29,404 bases of DNA from CAVALG01 sp963630555 (lineage in GTDB: Bacteria > Bacillota > Clostridia > Oscillospirales > Acutalibacteraceae): positions 1 to 29,404 of the forward strand of contig CAVGND010000020.1 in NCBI GenBank assembly GCA_963630555.1, written 5' to 3'. Both the position numbers and the translations under genes were made by a program. The notes under the pieces were generated by a model. The model saw only the letters and a list, made by a program, of their open reading frames with translations. It did no database searches and was not told the DNA's origin. Shown one piece after another: positions 1 through 6,942 of the stretch (the stretch's first letter is position 1; the number at the start of each line of letters is the position of its first letter).

Positions 1-1
1 G

Positions 2-40
2 ACCGACAAGTACCTACCGGCACTGCTGGAAGCGCTGTAA
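2..40 (+). CDS. 3' end of an upstream gene (partial)
   Basis: The first 40 bases read as twelve codons and a TAA stop in one frame (ending Leu-Pro-Ala-Leu-Leu-Glu-Ala-Leu), which looks like the amphipathic C-terminal helix of a protein that begins before the window. The stop lies 42 bases before the next start codon with no terminator between, so it may share a transcript with the dockerin protein. The stretch is too short to identify the product, and it could be a chance open frame. Confidence 0.35.
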   Translation, partial: TDKYLPALLEAL

Positions 41-82
41 ACACACAAGCACAGTTACTTCAATATGAAGGAGGAAATTTTA

Positions 83-3046
83 ATGAAGACAAAGAAACGA
101 ACGCGGGTCATATCATGGCTGTTGACCCTTGTTATGTTGGTCGGAATATTGCCGCTGTCGGCATTGCCTGCTTTTACTGCCAATGCCAAAGGGGGACTCG
201 GCACAGAAAAATCCCCGTATCTTGTCTACGACTTTGACGAACTGCAGCAATGGATTGCACAAGCACCTGCCAACTCATCCACCTATTTTCAATTGTTTCG
301 GAGTTTGAAGTATAATCAAAGTGACACGGATGCGAAAAAAATTGATATCACAGACGGGAAAAAGATATTCTTGGATTTATGCAGTCAAAACATTAATATT
401 CAGCAGAATAGCGACGGCCCGGCTTTGCCGTATGTGTTCCGTGTGACAGGCGGTTCAACTCTTACGATAGATGACAGCAATCCGTACGTCAGCCAAGAAC
501 ACCTATTCGGCGGGAACATGATATATGCGAGCTTCTGTGATGACGCAAAGCCGCACAACCTTGTTCGTGCGGAAGATAACTCATGTGTCGTGATTAACGA
601 TGCCAGACTCATAAAAAGTTGTACCATCGCTGGCAATAGTTACCCAAAGACAGACATGCCGAACGGTACGATTGCTGCTGATAAAACCTCTGAAATTATT
701 ATAAACGGGGGCTCTGTCAGGGGGGCTAACTATACCCTTGATACAAGAGTTACAGAGAATCTGTACAGACGCGATTGTGCGATTGCGTCATACGGTAAAC
801 TGACCATTAACGGCGGCGAATTTGTAGGTGTTGTCGGAATTCTTGACCTGCCGGACGGAAATGATATTGATGTTACGATAAACGGCGGCGTTTTCAACAA
901 CTGCGTACAGGTGGATGCTGAATTGACAACCTCTGACACCTTTAACCCCCGTATTGCAATTTACGGCGGTAATTTCAAAGACAGGTTTGTTGTGAATCCC
1001 GGCGTAAAAGGTATTTCCGCCAGCACAAAATTCTATATTCCGATTTTGATGCGCGGCGGCACCTTCTCCTCGCTGGTCACAAAAAGCGATAAAAAGAATA
1101 TTGAGGAACACGACTGCGAAGCGATTTCCCTGTATGAAGTTTTTCATCAGGATGGTGTAGTACAACCGGATAATACGGAAGCGAGAATGAACCGAAACGC
1201 ATTGGCTGCCTGCATAGGCGACAGTGTTGTCTATACCAGATATTGCTCCGATGAATATAAATATAAAGATATAAAATACAGCTATATTACAAGAAAAAAT
1301 ATGAGTAACGGAGTCGGTATATATCCGAACATAGGAACTATGTATGATGACGCCGGCTATGTCAAAATTTTCCCCAATTCGTTTGGACTGAAAGATGTGC
1401 TGCTGGATAGTAACCCGGTTGAAAAGCCAAAGAATATTGATGACGGGGGATCGTTCACAACCGGAAATGTTCCGTTTTATTCGGTAAGCAGCTTAGGTAC
1501 GCACATTCTCACTTTCCGTTGGTATGACCTTCCGCAGGAGATGAAGGACGCTGGGTATTCCTATAAGGTGACTTTCGGGACGCAATCCGTTTCCCAATTC
1601 GAGGTGCCAAGCAGTGATATTCTAACTACGGCAACAGCCGACGGCACAGTATTCGAATGGAATTATACAATACCCAAAACGCATACAACCACGCAGCAGG
1701 CCACCTTCAGATTAGACCTGATGAAGGATGGCGAACTCGTCTCTGACACGGCAACGCACAACGATTATCTGCTGACATACAGAGTGGCGGAAAGTACAAA
1801 AGCCATTATTGGCAGCGTATTTCTGGACATCTCCGCACCCCTTGTGGAGGGTGACAAAACAAGCGGTACTGTAACCAGAGTCGGAGTTGGGGGTGGTTAT
1901 AGTGTGACAAAAGATACTTGCTGGGTAGATAATGATACAGACTATGAACTGAACGGAAAAAACGATTATTACCTTGCCGATTTAAAGACACAATACGCCA
2001 AGAGCATTACGCTGAAAGTTAATGACGGCTTTGCGTTTGATTCAAGTAACAAACCAACTGTTAAAGTTGATGGCTTGGCAAGCGATTATGAGTATTATGT
2101 AAGAGTTACTAACGAAAGCACTGCTGTAATCACTCTGTATTCCTATCCGACACCAGTGATAGCCGAAGCAGTAGGTACGGTGAAAGGCTTGCATAAGGAC
2201 AACTATGTTCGTGACATCACCGTTGAACCTCGTGTAAGCGGAGAGTACACCTTTGAAGTTCTGAAGATACTGCGTATCGGCAGCGATGGAGAAGAACAAA
2301 TTGCATCCCCCGACGACCGAATTGACTCTAACAGCACATACAGAATATACCTTACCGCACACGCCAAGTGGGGCTATGCCTTTAAGGAGGGCGAGCCTGT
2401 ATATGATTCGAACAATAATGTGTACTCCCACAGCAAAATAACGCTTCGTATGGAAACCGATAATTATTTCTATTTCGGCATGGATACGACCTACGGTGCA
2501 ATTCCTAACACCTCCGAAAAGACGGCATATATTTCTCCCAACTTAAAGGTTATAGGAAGCGAAACTGCCAACGGTAATGTCAGCGGCAGCGTGGTCAGCT
2601 TCCTAAACGGCACAGACGCGGTAACCATTCAGCTCATCGAGCAGGGACATACCGAGGTTGCCTACGAAACTACCGTTTCAGGCGGCACGCAAAGCGGCAA
2701 CAAATACACCGCAACCTACTCATTCTCGCAGGTTCCTGCCGGAACATACACCATGAAGGTTAAGAAAACCAAACATGCCACAAGAGAGTACACAATAACT
2801 GTCGGCAGTTCTGCCGTAACGCAGAATGTGGAAATTTGGTTGTACGGTGATGTGAACGGTGACGGCATTGTTACCGAATCCGACGCAATATTTATTCTCC
2901 GCTACAATGCTGAAATGGTTGAAATAACCGATGACAGCCTTAAAGCAGCGGATGTAAACAACGACGGTTTTGTTACCGAATCCGACGCAATACTCATTCT
3001 CCGCTATTGTGCAGAGATGATTGACAAATTCCCGGTTGAGGGGTAA
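83..3046 (+). CDS. secreted beta-helix-like protein with C-terminal type I dockerin
   Basis: Exported protein of 987 residues. A longer frame opens at an ATG at 65, but GGAGG at 70-74 lies inside that extension and sits 8 nt before the ATG at 83, so 83 is the better start. The product begins MKTKKR followed by a hydrophobic core and an Ala-rich cleavage region (signal peptide, about residues 1-35). Residues about 190-350 contain several I-N-G-G or Y-G-G-type turns spaced like rungs of a right-handed parallel beta-helix. Beta-rich domains follow. Residues 921-987 form a dockerin: two calcium-loop repeats starting DVNGDG (923) and DVNNDG (957), each followed by TESDAI and an ILRY helix. Dockerins bind cohesins, so the protein probably docks on a scaffoldin or a cell-surface cohesin. 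No catalytic residues could be assigned; a glycan-binding or glycan-degrading role is inference. A terminator follows the stop. Confidence 0.85.
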   Translation: MKTKKRTRVISWLLTLVMLVGILPLSALPAFTANAKGGLGTEKSPYLVYDFDELQQWIAQAPANSSTYFQLFRSLKYNQSDTDAKKIDITDGKKIFLDLCSQNINIQQNSDGPALPYVFRVTGGSTLTIDDSNPYVSQEHLFGGNMIYASFCDDAKPHNLVRAEDNSCVVINDARLIKSCTIAGNSYPKTDMPNGTIAADKTSEIIINGGSVRGANYTLDTRVTENLYRRDCAIASYGKLTINGGEFVGVVGILDLPDGNDIDVTINGGVFNNCVQVDAELTTSDTFNPRIAIYGGNFKDRFVVNPGVKGISASTKFYIPILMRGGTFSSLVTKSDKKNIEEHDCEAISLYEVFHQDGVVQPDNTEARMNRNALAACIGDSVVYTRYCSDEYKYKDIKYSYITRKNMSNGVGIYPNIGTMYDDAGYVKIFPNSFGLKDVLLDSNPVEKPKNIDDGGSFTTGNVPFYSVSSLGTHILTFRWYDLPQEMKDAGYSYKVTFGTQSVSQFEVPSSDILTTATADGTVFEWNYTIPKTHTTTQQATFRLDLMKDGELVSDTATHNDYLLTYRVAESTKAIIGSVFLDISAPLVEGDKTSGTVTRVGVGGGYSVTKDTCWVDNDTDYELNGKNDYYLADLKTQYAKSITLKVNDGFAFDSSNKPTVKVDGLASDYEYYVRVTNESTAVITLYSYPTPVIAEAVGTVKGLHKDNYVRDITVEPRVSGEYTFEVLKILRIGSDGEEQIASPDDRIDSNSTYRIYLTAHAKWGYAFKEGEPVYDSNNNVYSHSKITLRMETDNYFYFGMDTTYGAIPNTSEKTAYISPNLKVIGSETANGNVSGSVVSFLNGTDAVTIQLIEQGHTEVAYETTVSGGTQSGNKYTATYSFSQVPAGTYTMKVKKTKHATREYTITVGSSAVTQNVEIWLYGDVNGDGIVTESDAIFILRYNAEMVEITDDSLKAADVNNDGFVTESDAILILRYCAEMIDKFPVEG

Positions 3047-3051
3047 TAATT

Positions 3052-3077
3052 AAAGAATTTAACCTATTAAATTCTTT
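3052..3077 (+). other. AT-rich perfect stem-loop after the dockerin gene
   Basis: AAAGAATTTAA at 3052-3062 is the exact reverse complement of TTAAATTCTTT at 3067-3077, with a CCTA loop. It stands between the stop codon and the stronger GC-rich terminator and could protect the 3' end or help termination. Confidence 0.5.
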
Positions 3078-3081
3078 CTGA

Positions 3082-3119
3082 AGGTCAGCGGACGTTTTTG
3101 CGCCCGCTGACCTGTTTTT
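3082..3119 (+). terminator. intrinsic terminator of the dockerin gene
   Basis: AGGTCAGCGG at 3082-3091 pairs perfectly with CCGCTGACCT at 3104-3113, with further C-G pairs inside the loop, and a T-run follows at 3115-3119. It lies about 35 bases after the stop codon. Confidence 0.9.
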
Positions 3120-3312
3120 CATTACGGCAATCATTCTCATCGTGAGGGGCTGCTCCGTACGGTGTTGATGAAAATTAAGACTGCCTGCGGCTTATGAAGC
3201 GTGCAACAACCTCTTTTTTAATTAGTTCAATTCGGTTTTATTGGTTTTTGCGGTTTTTATTTTTTATGTTTTCTCCTTTTTTAGCTTAATAAATATTTAT
3301 TCACTCAAAGTA
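3120..3312. other. AT-rich intergenic stretch with a 14-bp palindrome
   Basis: No gene is supported here. The stretch is rich in T-runs (3231-3282) and holds a perfect 14-bp palindrome, AATAAATATTTATT, at 3288-3301, ending 11 bp upstream of the -35 box of the nitroreductase promoter. It could be an operator or an AT-rich upstream element. I saw no transposase remnant. Confidence 0.4.
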
Positions 3313-3341
3313 TTGATTTTTCCCCGTTTATATGGTACACT
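3313..3341 (+). promoter_or_regulatory. sigma-A promoter for the nitroreductase
   Basis: TTGATT at 3313-3318 and TACACT at 3336-3341 are separated by exactly 17 nt. The predicted start near 3348 leaves a leader of about 98 nt before the nitroreductase start, including the hairpin at 3391-3419. Confidence 0.65.
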
Positions 3342-3390
3342 GTAATTCCAAAATCAGTATGGATTTTTCTGAGATACTATGCTCATTTTT

Positions 3391-3431
3391 CGCCATACAC
3401 TCTTTGCGAGTGTGTGGCGTTTCTTATTTTT
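3391..3431 (+). terminator. terminator-like hairpin in the nitroreductase leader (possible attenuator)
   Basis: CGCCATACACTC at 3391-3402 pairs with GAGTGTGTGGCG at 3408-3419 (12 bp, one G-T pair, 5-nt loop), followed by a T-rich tail TTTCTTATTTTT. The hairpin lies between the promoter and the ribosome binding site (AAGGAGG, 3432-3438), so a transcript starting at 3348 must pass it. It may be a conditional terminator or a 5' stabiliser. I did not recognise an aptamer class upstream of it. Confidence 0.6.
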
Positions 3432-3445
3432 AAGGAGGAATTGTT

Positions 3446-3964
3446 ATGAATGAAGTATTGAACACAATTAAATTACGCAGAAGCGTTCGGGCGTATAAGC
3501 CCGATGCCGTTCCGGCGAAACTGCTTAATGCGGTTCTTGAAGCCGGCACCTACGCACCGACCGGAGGCGGACGGCAGTCACCTACGATCATTGCGGTTAC
3601 ATCCCAAAAGTATCGCAGGGAAATTTCGGAACTGAATGCCGGCGTGATGGGCAGCAACGGCGACCCGTATTACGGAGCGCCGATCGTTATTCTTGTATTG
3701 GCGGACGGAGCGGCAAGCACCTTTGTCGAAGATGGCAGCTGCGTGCTTGAGAATATGATGCTCGCCGCCGCTTCACTGGGGCTCGGTTCTGTCTGGGTAC
3801 ACAGGGAGCGGCAAATATTCGACAGTGAAAGGGGCAAAGCCCTCCTTAGCGAATGGGGACTGCCCGAAACGCTGCGCGGTGTCGGAAGTATCGCGCTCGG
3901 ATATCCTGCCGAAGCAGAGGGCAAAGCGGCGGAAAGAAAGGCGGATTACATCGTTCGGGTATAA
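3446..3964 (+). CDS. nitroreductase family protein (FMN oxidoreductase)
   Basis: A 172-residue protein of the nitroreductase fold, whose members bind FMN and use NAD(P)H to reduce nitro compounds, quinones or flavins. Visible family features are the N-terminal RRSVRAY phosphate-binding motif (residues 11-17), the Y-A-P-T-G-G-G segment after the first helices (36-42), the Y-G-A-P-I-V-I strand (76-82), the E-N-M-M-L-A-A helix (102-108) and the L-G-L-G-S-V-W turn (111-117) before a C-terminal G-Y-P. It is at the short end of the family. AAGGAGG stands 7 nt before the ATG. The gene is convergent with ribU, a riboflavin importer, with only 2 bases between the stop codons. The substrate cannot be told from sequence. 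Confidence 0.9.
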   Translation: MNEVLNTIKLRRSVRAYKPDAVPAKLLNAVLEAGTYAPTGGGRQSPTIIAVTSQKYRREISELNAGVMGSNGDPYYGAPIVILVLADGAASTFVEDGSCVLENMMLAAASLGLGSVWVHRERQIFDSERGKALLSEWGLPETLRGVGSIALGYPAEAEGKAAERKADYIVRV

Positions 3965-3966
3965 AA

Positions 3967-4566
3967 TTACCGTGCGTGCAGTATCGGCGACAGTCTGGGA
4001 TATATAATAAAGCAAATTGCCGTTATCAGCACGCCTTTTATAAATGTAAACGGCAGGTTGACCACCGCCAACGCTTCCCACAGGTTGTCAATGAACGGGA
4101 ATATTGCCGAATATGCGCCCAGGATCGCTTTCATCGGCATAAAATTCGTGTAGAACGGGTAAACAATGTAATAGTTGGTTACAAACTGCAAAAGAGACAT
4201 GGCGACCGTGCTCGCAATCGAGCCTATGAGCGCCCCCGAACGGCTTTTTTTATGTTTATATACGATTCCTGCGGTTCCCGTAAACACAGCGCCCAGAATA
4301 AAGTTTGAAAGTTCTCCGACGCCGCCCGAACTGCCGAACGGGAGATGTATAAGATTTTTAATAAGGCATACGGCAACGCCGTACACAGGGCCGAAACAGA
4401 ATGAGGTTATAAGTGCAGGCAGTTCGGAAAAGTCAAACTTTAAAAATTCGGGCACAAAAGGAACCGAAAATTCAAGAATCATAAGTATGACTGCAACGGC
4501 GCTCATAACGGCGGTGACAGCCAGCGCACGAATATTAACTGTCCGGTTTGCGGTTTTGGTAATCAT
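3967..4566 (-). CDS. ribU: ECF transporter S component, riboflavin-specific (RibU)
   Basis: A 199-residue integral membrane protein that works as the substrate-binding subunit of an energy-coupling factor importer; it pairs with EcfT and the EcfA ATPases, which are not encoded here. The segment E-F-L-K-F-D-F-S-E-L-P-A-L-I (40-53) followed by a F-G-P helix and K-N-L-I-H-L (70-75) is typical of RibU. About six hydrophobic segments are visible. The frame opens further upstream, but AGGGGAT lies just before the ATG at 4566, and the longer version would start inside the riboswitch terminator, so 4566 was chosen. The FMN riboswitch immediately upstream supports riboflavin or FMN as the substrate. 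It has no clear terminator of its own and runs into the convergent nitroreductase gene. Confidence 0.92.
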   Translation of the reverse strand: MITKTANRTVNIRALAVTAVMSAVAVILMILEFSVPFVPEFLKFDFSELPALITSFCFGPVYGVAVCLIKNLIHLPFGSSGGVGELSNFILGAVFTGTAGIVYKHKKSRSGALIGSIASTVAMSLLQFVTNYYIVYPFYTNFMPMKAILGAYSAIFPFIDNLWEALAVVNLPFTFIKGVLITAICFIIYPRLSPILHAR

Positions 4567-4582
4567 AATATTATCCCCTTTT

Positions 4583-4623
4583 AAAAAATAAAAGTCCCGA
4601 CACTTAAAATCCAAGGTCGGGAC
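4583..4623 (-). terminator. FMN riboswitch expression-platform terminator
   Basis: On the minus strand GTCCCGAC (4623-4616) pairs perfectly with GTCGGGAC (4601-4594), followed by TTTTATTTTTT. It lies between the FMN aptamer and the ribU ribosome binding site, the usual arrangement for termination when FMN is bound. Confidence 0.9.
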
Positions 4624-4664
4624 GGCAAATCAATCTTCCGGCGGCATAATCCGCTGATTATTTG

Positions 4665-4800
4665 CGCCTTCTTCTATCCGGACTGTTACCGTCGGTTCCG
4701 GAATCTCACCGGTAATCGGCACGCATAAAAGCGTGTTAGCGGACTCGTCAGGCAGTGCTGCATTACCGCCGGTGGGGATTTTCACCCCGCCCCGAAGACA
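4665..4800 (-). promoter_or_regulatory. FMN riboswitch (RFN element)
   Basis: Read on the minus strand, the element has the conserved core: TCTTCGGGGCGGGGTGAAA, then CCCCACCGGCGGTA, a variable stem, GCCTGACGAGTCCGC, and near the 3' end GAACCGACGGTAACAGTCC with GGATAGAAGAAGG closing P1. The spacing fits the six-helix FMN aptamer. A terminator (4583-4623) and ribU follow directly, so FMN binding is expected to switch off riboflavin uptake. Confidence 0.96.
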
Positions 4801-4814
4801 TATGTTGCACCATT

Positions 4815-4843
4815 ATTATATTACCACGACGATTTTTTGTCAA
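4815..4843 (-). promoter_or_regulatory. promoter of the FMN riboswitch-ribU transcript
   Basis: On the minus strand, consensus TTGACA (4843-4838) and TATAAT (4820-4815) are separated by 17 nt. Transcription would start near 4808, just ahead of the FMN aptamer. Confidence 0.9.
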
Positions 4844-4869
4844 CCCCGATATGAATATTAAATATAATA

Positions 4870-4897
4870 TTGAAAAAACAGGTACAGCATATATAAT
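4870..4897 (+). promoter_or_regulatory. promoter of the M20 remnant
   Basis: TTGAAA at 4870-4875 and TATAAT at 4892-4897 are separated by 16 nt, on the plus strand. The box pair is divergent from the ribU promoter and points to the truncated peptidase frame at 4936. Confidence 0.65.
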
Positions 4898-4935
4898 TAA
4901 ATATGGCAAAAGTTTTTTAAAGGAGATATCGGCAA

Positions 4936-5190
4936 ATGGAAAGCCTTGGTGCGATTAAAGAAAAAATTTGCGAAACAATAGATAAAAACAAAGATGAATT
5001 TATAGCCTTGGGTCACAGCGTACTGCGCGAACCCGAGGTGGCATTTACAGAGTTTAAAACAGCCCCAAAGGCGGAAAAAGCATTTTCATCATTGGGACTT
5101 GACTGTAACTGCGGACAGGCTGTAACAGGCATAGCCGCCGAACTGCTTTATGACCAAAGAAGATTATTTGTCGAAACGGTGCGGAATTAA
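4936..5190 (+). pseudogene. truncated M20-family peptidase/amidohydrolase (N-terminal remnant)
   Basis: An 84-codon frame whose first 70 residues resemble the N-terminus of M20D aminoacylase-type metallopeptidases: a helix, then A-L-G-H-S-V-L-R-E-P-E-V-A-F-T-E-F-K-T-A (24-43), a short helix, and Q-A-V-T-G-I-A-A-E-L (61-70). In the intact family, of roughly 380-400 residues, this is followed by G-x-P-G-P and the metal-binding core. Here the similarity stops abruptly after residue 70, and 14 unrelated residues lead to TAA. All metal ligands and the lid domain are missing. The ribosome binding site (AAAGGAGA, about 4918-4925) and promoter (4870-4897) are intact, so a short peptide may still be made. 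A deletion joining two genes is the likely origin. It could also be a small protein in its own right, but I think this less likely. Confidence 0.65.
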
Positions 5191-5283
5191 TGAGTGAAAA
5201 GCAAATAAACCGCCAAATTATTAAGCTGAGGAGAGTTAAACTCCATACGGTTTTTCCCCGCCGTATTTTCCCGTCGGCTAAAA
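5191..5283. other. short non-coding stretch after the M20 remnant
   Basis: No convincing gene. A 15-codon frame (5150-5197, beginning M-T-K-E-D-Y-L) overlaps the remnant's end in another frame and may be the tail of a second broken gene. Two small hairpins occur: GGAG with CTCC near 5230-5244, and ATACGG with CCGTAT near 5245-5266. Confidence 0.35.
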
Positions 5284-5320
5284 AAATAAAAGACCTTGCC
5301 GGACGGCGAGGCCTTTTATT
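5284..5320. terminator. bidirectional intrinsic terminator
   Basis: AAAAGACCTTGCC at 5288-5300 pairs with GGCGAGGCCTTTT at 5305-5317 (12 of 13 positions, one wobble, GGAC loop). A T-run stands on one side and an A-run on the other, so it can end both the plus-strand remnant transcript and the minus-strand small gene at 5328. Confidence 0.88.
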
Positions 5321-5327
5321 TCGGGCT

Positions 5328-5507
5328 TTATTTTATCATACAGCCGATATCGTCAAAGATATCGCCTATCGCCCGTGCGGCTTTCCCTGCTTTTTTGGTT
5401 AGAGTTTTTTTGTTTTTCATCGCCGTCTTGCCTACAAGTACGGCGGCAGCGCCCGCTGCCATACCCGCACCCATTCCTTTAATAAACGATGTTGCCTGTT
5501 TAGTCAT
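5328..5507 (-). CDS. 59-residue Gly/Ala-rich membrane peptide (YtxH-like)
   Basis: A small gene of 59 codons plus TAA. The protein has an N-terminal M-T-K-Q-A-T-S-F-I-K, a hydrophobic Gly/Ala-rich stretch (about residues 11-27: G-M-G-A-G-M-A-A-G-A-A-A-V-L-V-G), a strongly basic segment (K-T-A-M-K-N-K-K-T-L-T-K-K) and a helix ending D-I-F-D-D-I-G. This single-span Gly/Ala membrane segment followed by a basic helix resembles YtxH-like small proteins, but I cannot name a family with certainty. GAGAGGTGAT precedes the ATG with good spacing, and a strong terminator follows 8-40 bases after the stop; both argue that it is real. It is the last gene of the minus-strand cluster running from maf. Confidence 0.7.
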   Translation of the reverse strand: MTKQATSFIKGMGAGMAAGAAAVLVGKTAMKNKKTLTKKAGKAARAIGDIFDDIGCMIK

Positions 5508-5552
5508 AATATCACCTCTCTGTCTGTTTTATATTATTCTTTCCGCACACGG

Positions 5553-6020
5553 TTAAATATATTCAAAATTTGTTAATTTCACGGTCTGTTCGGTTTCGCT
5601 GAATTCTATATCGGTAATAAATCCGTCCGCACGTATTTCTGTTTTGAATTCGCCCAAACCGCAACTCCCGCTGCCCTTGCCGCCGCTGATTATATCGCAT
5701 ACCGCGGCACTTACGCAACTGCGCAGTTTATGCGAACCGATTTTTTCGCCGCAAAACTCAATTTGAAATCTGCCGTCGGTTTCACGAATTATCTTCATAC
5801 CTTTAACAGTTTCGGGGGCAAGTATTTCCACCGTGATTGCACCGTCTGCGGTTAGCGTGCCGCTTGATTTCTCCTTGCCGTCCTCAAAAACCGAAAAATT
5901 GCAGCGGTAACGGTCGGTTTTAACTGCTTGCGGGCTTTTTGCGCCGCACCCGAAAAAAACAATAAACAGTGTGAGTATAATCAATGCCCACACTGTTTTT
6001 TTAAGGTATTTAGTTGCCAA
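5553..6020 (-). CDS. lipoprotein of unknown function
   Basis: A protein of 155 residues with a lipobox: basic start, hydrophobic stretch (W-A-L-I-I-L-T-L-F-I-V-F-F-G) and Cys at about residue 25, so it is probably lipid-anchored outside the membrane. The mature part is beta-rich (S-S-G-T-L-T-A-D-G-A-I-T-V, later E-F-K-T-E-I-R-A-D-G-F-I-T-D), as in small clostridial lipoproteins that measure or bind wall material. I do not recognise the family. There is no ATG near the start; a TTG at 6020 has GGGGTGA 5 nt upstream and follows the nnrD stop by 1 base, so I prefer it to the TTG at 6041 inside nnrD. The arrangement suggests translational coupling to nnrD. Confidence 0.75.
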   Translation of the reverse strand: MATKYLKKTVWALIILTLFIVFFGCGAKSPQAVKTDRYRCNFSVFEDGKEKSSGTLTADGAITVEILAPETVKGMKIIRETDGRFQIEFCGEKIGSHKLRSCVSAAVCDIISGGKGSGSCGLGEFKTEIRADGFITDIEFSETEQTVKLTNFEYI

Positions 6021-6021
6021 A

Positions 6022-6942
6022 TCAGTCACCCCGATGTTCAAAATTCAGAAAACATTCGGGCAATGAGTTTATTATATCACCGGCGTACATTGCGGTTTGC
6101 GAAAATTTAATTGCGGCAATATCGCCCGCACAGGCGTGTATATATGCACCGCATACAGCCGCATGTTCTGCGCTCAATCCCTCGCAAAGCAGGGCGGCTA
6201 TAATGCCCGAAAGGACATCTCCGCTGCCTGCAGTCGCCATACCGCTGTTGCCTTTTCGGCAAACATACATATCGCCGTGCGGTACAGCTATAAGCGTGTT
6301 TTGACCTTTAAGCAGCGTTACCGCTCCCGTCATCTCGGCAAGTTCCTTTGCAGCCGATCGCCGAGCCGACTGTATTTCCGCCGCCGTTACGCCCAAAAGA
6401 CGCGCCGCTTCGCCCGGGTGGGGAGTTATAACGGTGTCAGCCCCGCGTTTTCTAATTATATCTATGCAGTCAACGGCGACATTTATGCCGTCCGCATCCA
6501 GGACAAGCGGCTTTTTCACGGTGCTTAAAACGGTTTTTACAAGAGCCTTTGTTCCGTCACTTATGCCTATTCCGCAGCCGAGCATAACCGCACGGCAGCC
6601 GTCCGTTGCAGTATCAATAATTTTTGTTACATCTGCCGCGCCGCCGTCAAATTTGCCGTCTTTCTGCGGCAAAAATCTAAAAACCGCCTCCGGTATTGCT
6701 GCCGCCGCGACAGGGTATATGCTTTCGGGTATTATAAGCCTTGCAATGCCCACACCGCTGCGTATGGCGGCACGTGCCGACAGTATCGCTGCACCTGCCA
6801 TACCGTAGCTGCCTGCTATAAGTCCTGCCGTGCCGAAAGTTCCTTTGTTAGCGTCGGCAGGACGCTCGGGCAGACGTGCACGGACATATTCTTCGGTTAT
6901 ATTTATAGGCGAAATATCGCCTGCGGTTGAATATTTTGTCAT
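6022..6942 (-). CDS. nnrD: ADP-dependent NAD(P)H-hydrate dehydratase
   Basis: A 306-residue ribokinase-like enzyme that uses ADP to dehydrate damaged NADHX and NADPHX back to NAD(P)H. Seen in the sequence: the N-terminal K-G-T-F-G-T-A-G-L-I-A-G-S-Y-G-M-A-G-A (33-51), T-P-H-P-G-E-A-A-R-L-L-G (173-184) and the nucleotide-binding N-S-G-M-A-T-A-G-S-G-D-V-L-S-G (232-246), with the catalytic Asp at 242. Only the C-terminal YjeF-type domain is present. The epimerase domain (NnrE), often fused to it, is not encoded in the window. The start codon overlaps the acpS stop as ATGA, and the lipoprotein begins right after its stop, so the genes are co-transcribed. Confidence 0.95.
   Translation of the reverse strand: MTKYSTAGDISPINITEEYVRARLPERPADANKGTFGTAGLIAGSYGMAGAAILSARAAIRSGVGIARLIIPESIYPVAAAAIPEAVFRFLPQKDGKFDGGAADVTKIIDTATDGCRAVMLGCGIGISDGTKALVKTVLSTVKKPLVLDADGINVAVDCIDIIRKRGADTVITPHPGEAARLLGVTAAEIQSARRSAAKELAEMTGAVTLLKGQNTLIAVPHGDMYVCRKGNSGMATAGSGDVLSGIIAALLCEGLSAEHAAVCGAYIHACAGDIAAIKFSQTAMYAGDIINSLPECFLNFEHRGD

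Noticed and set aside
3288..3301. AATAAATATTTATT as an insertion-sequence end or attachment site
   Set aside because: No transposase, integrase, target duplication or second copy is near; it is kept only as a possible operator.
4755..4958. Open frame on the plus strand over the FMN riboswitch
   Set aside because: It lies on the reverse strand of a conserved aptamer and promoter, and has no recognisable product.
5150..5197. Fifteen-codon frame starting M-T-K-E-D-Y-L at the end of the M20 remnant
   Set aside because: It lacks a ribosome binding site; it may be the tail of a second broken gene but is too short to call.
5190..5402. Open frames at 5190-5402 and 5296-5556 on the plus strand
   Set aside because: They cross the bidirectional terminator and the small minus-strand gene and have no binding site.
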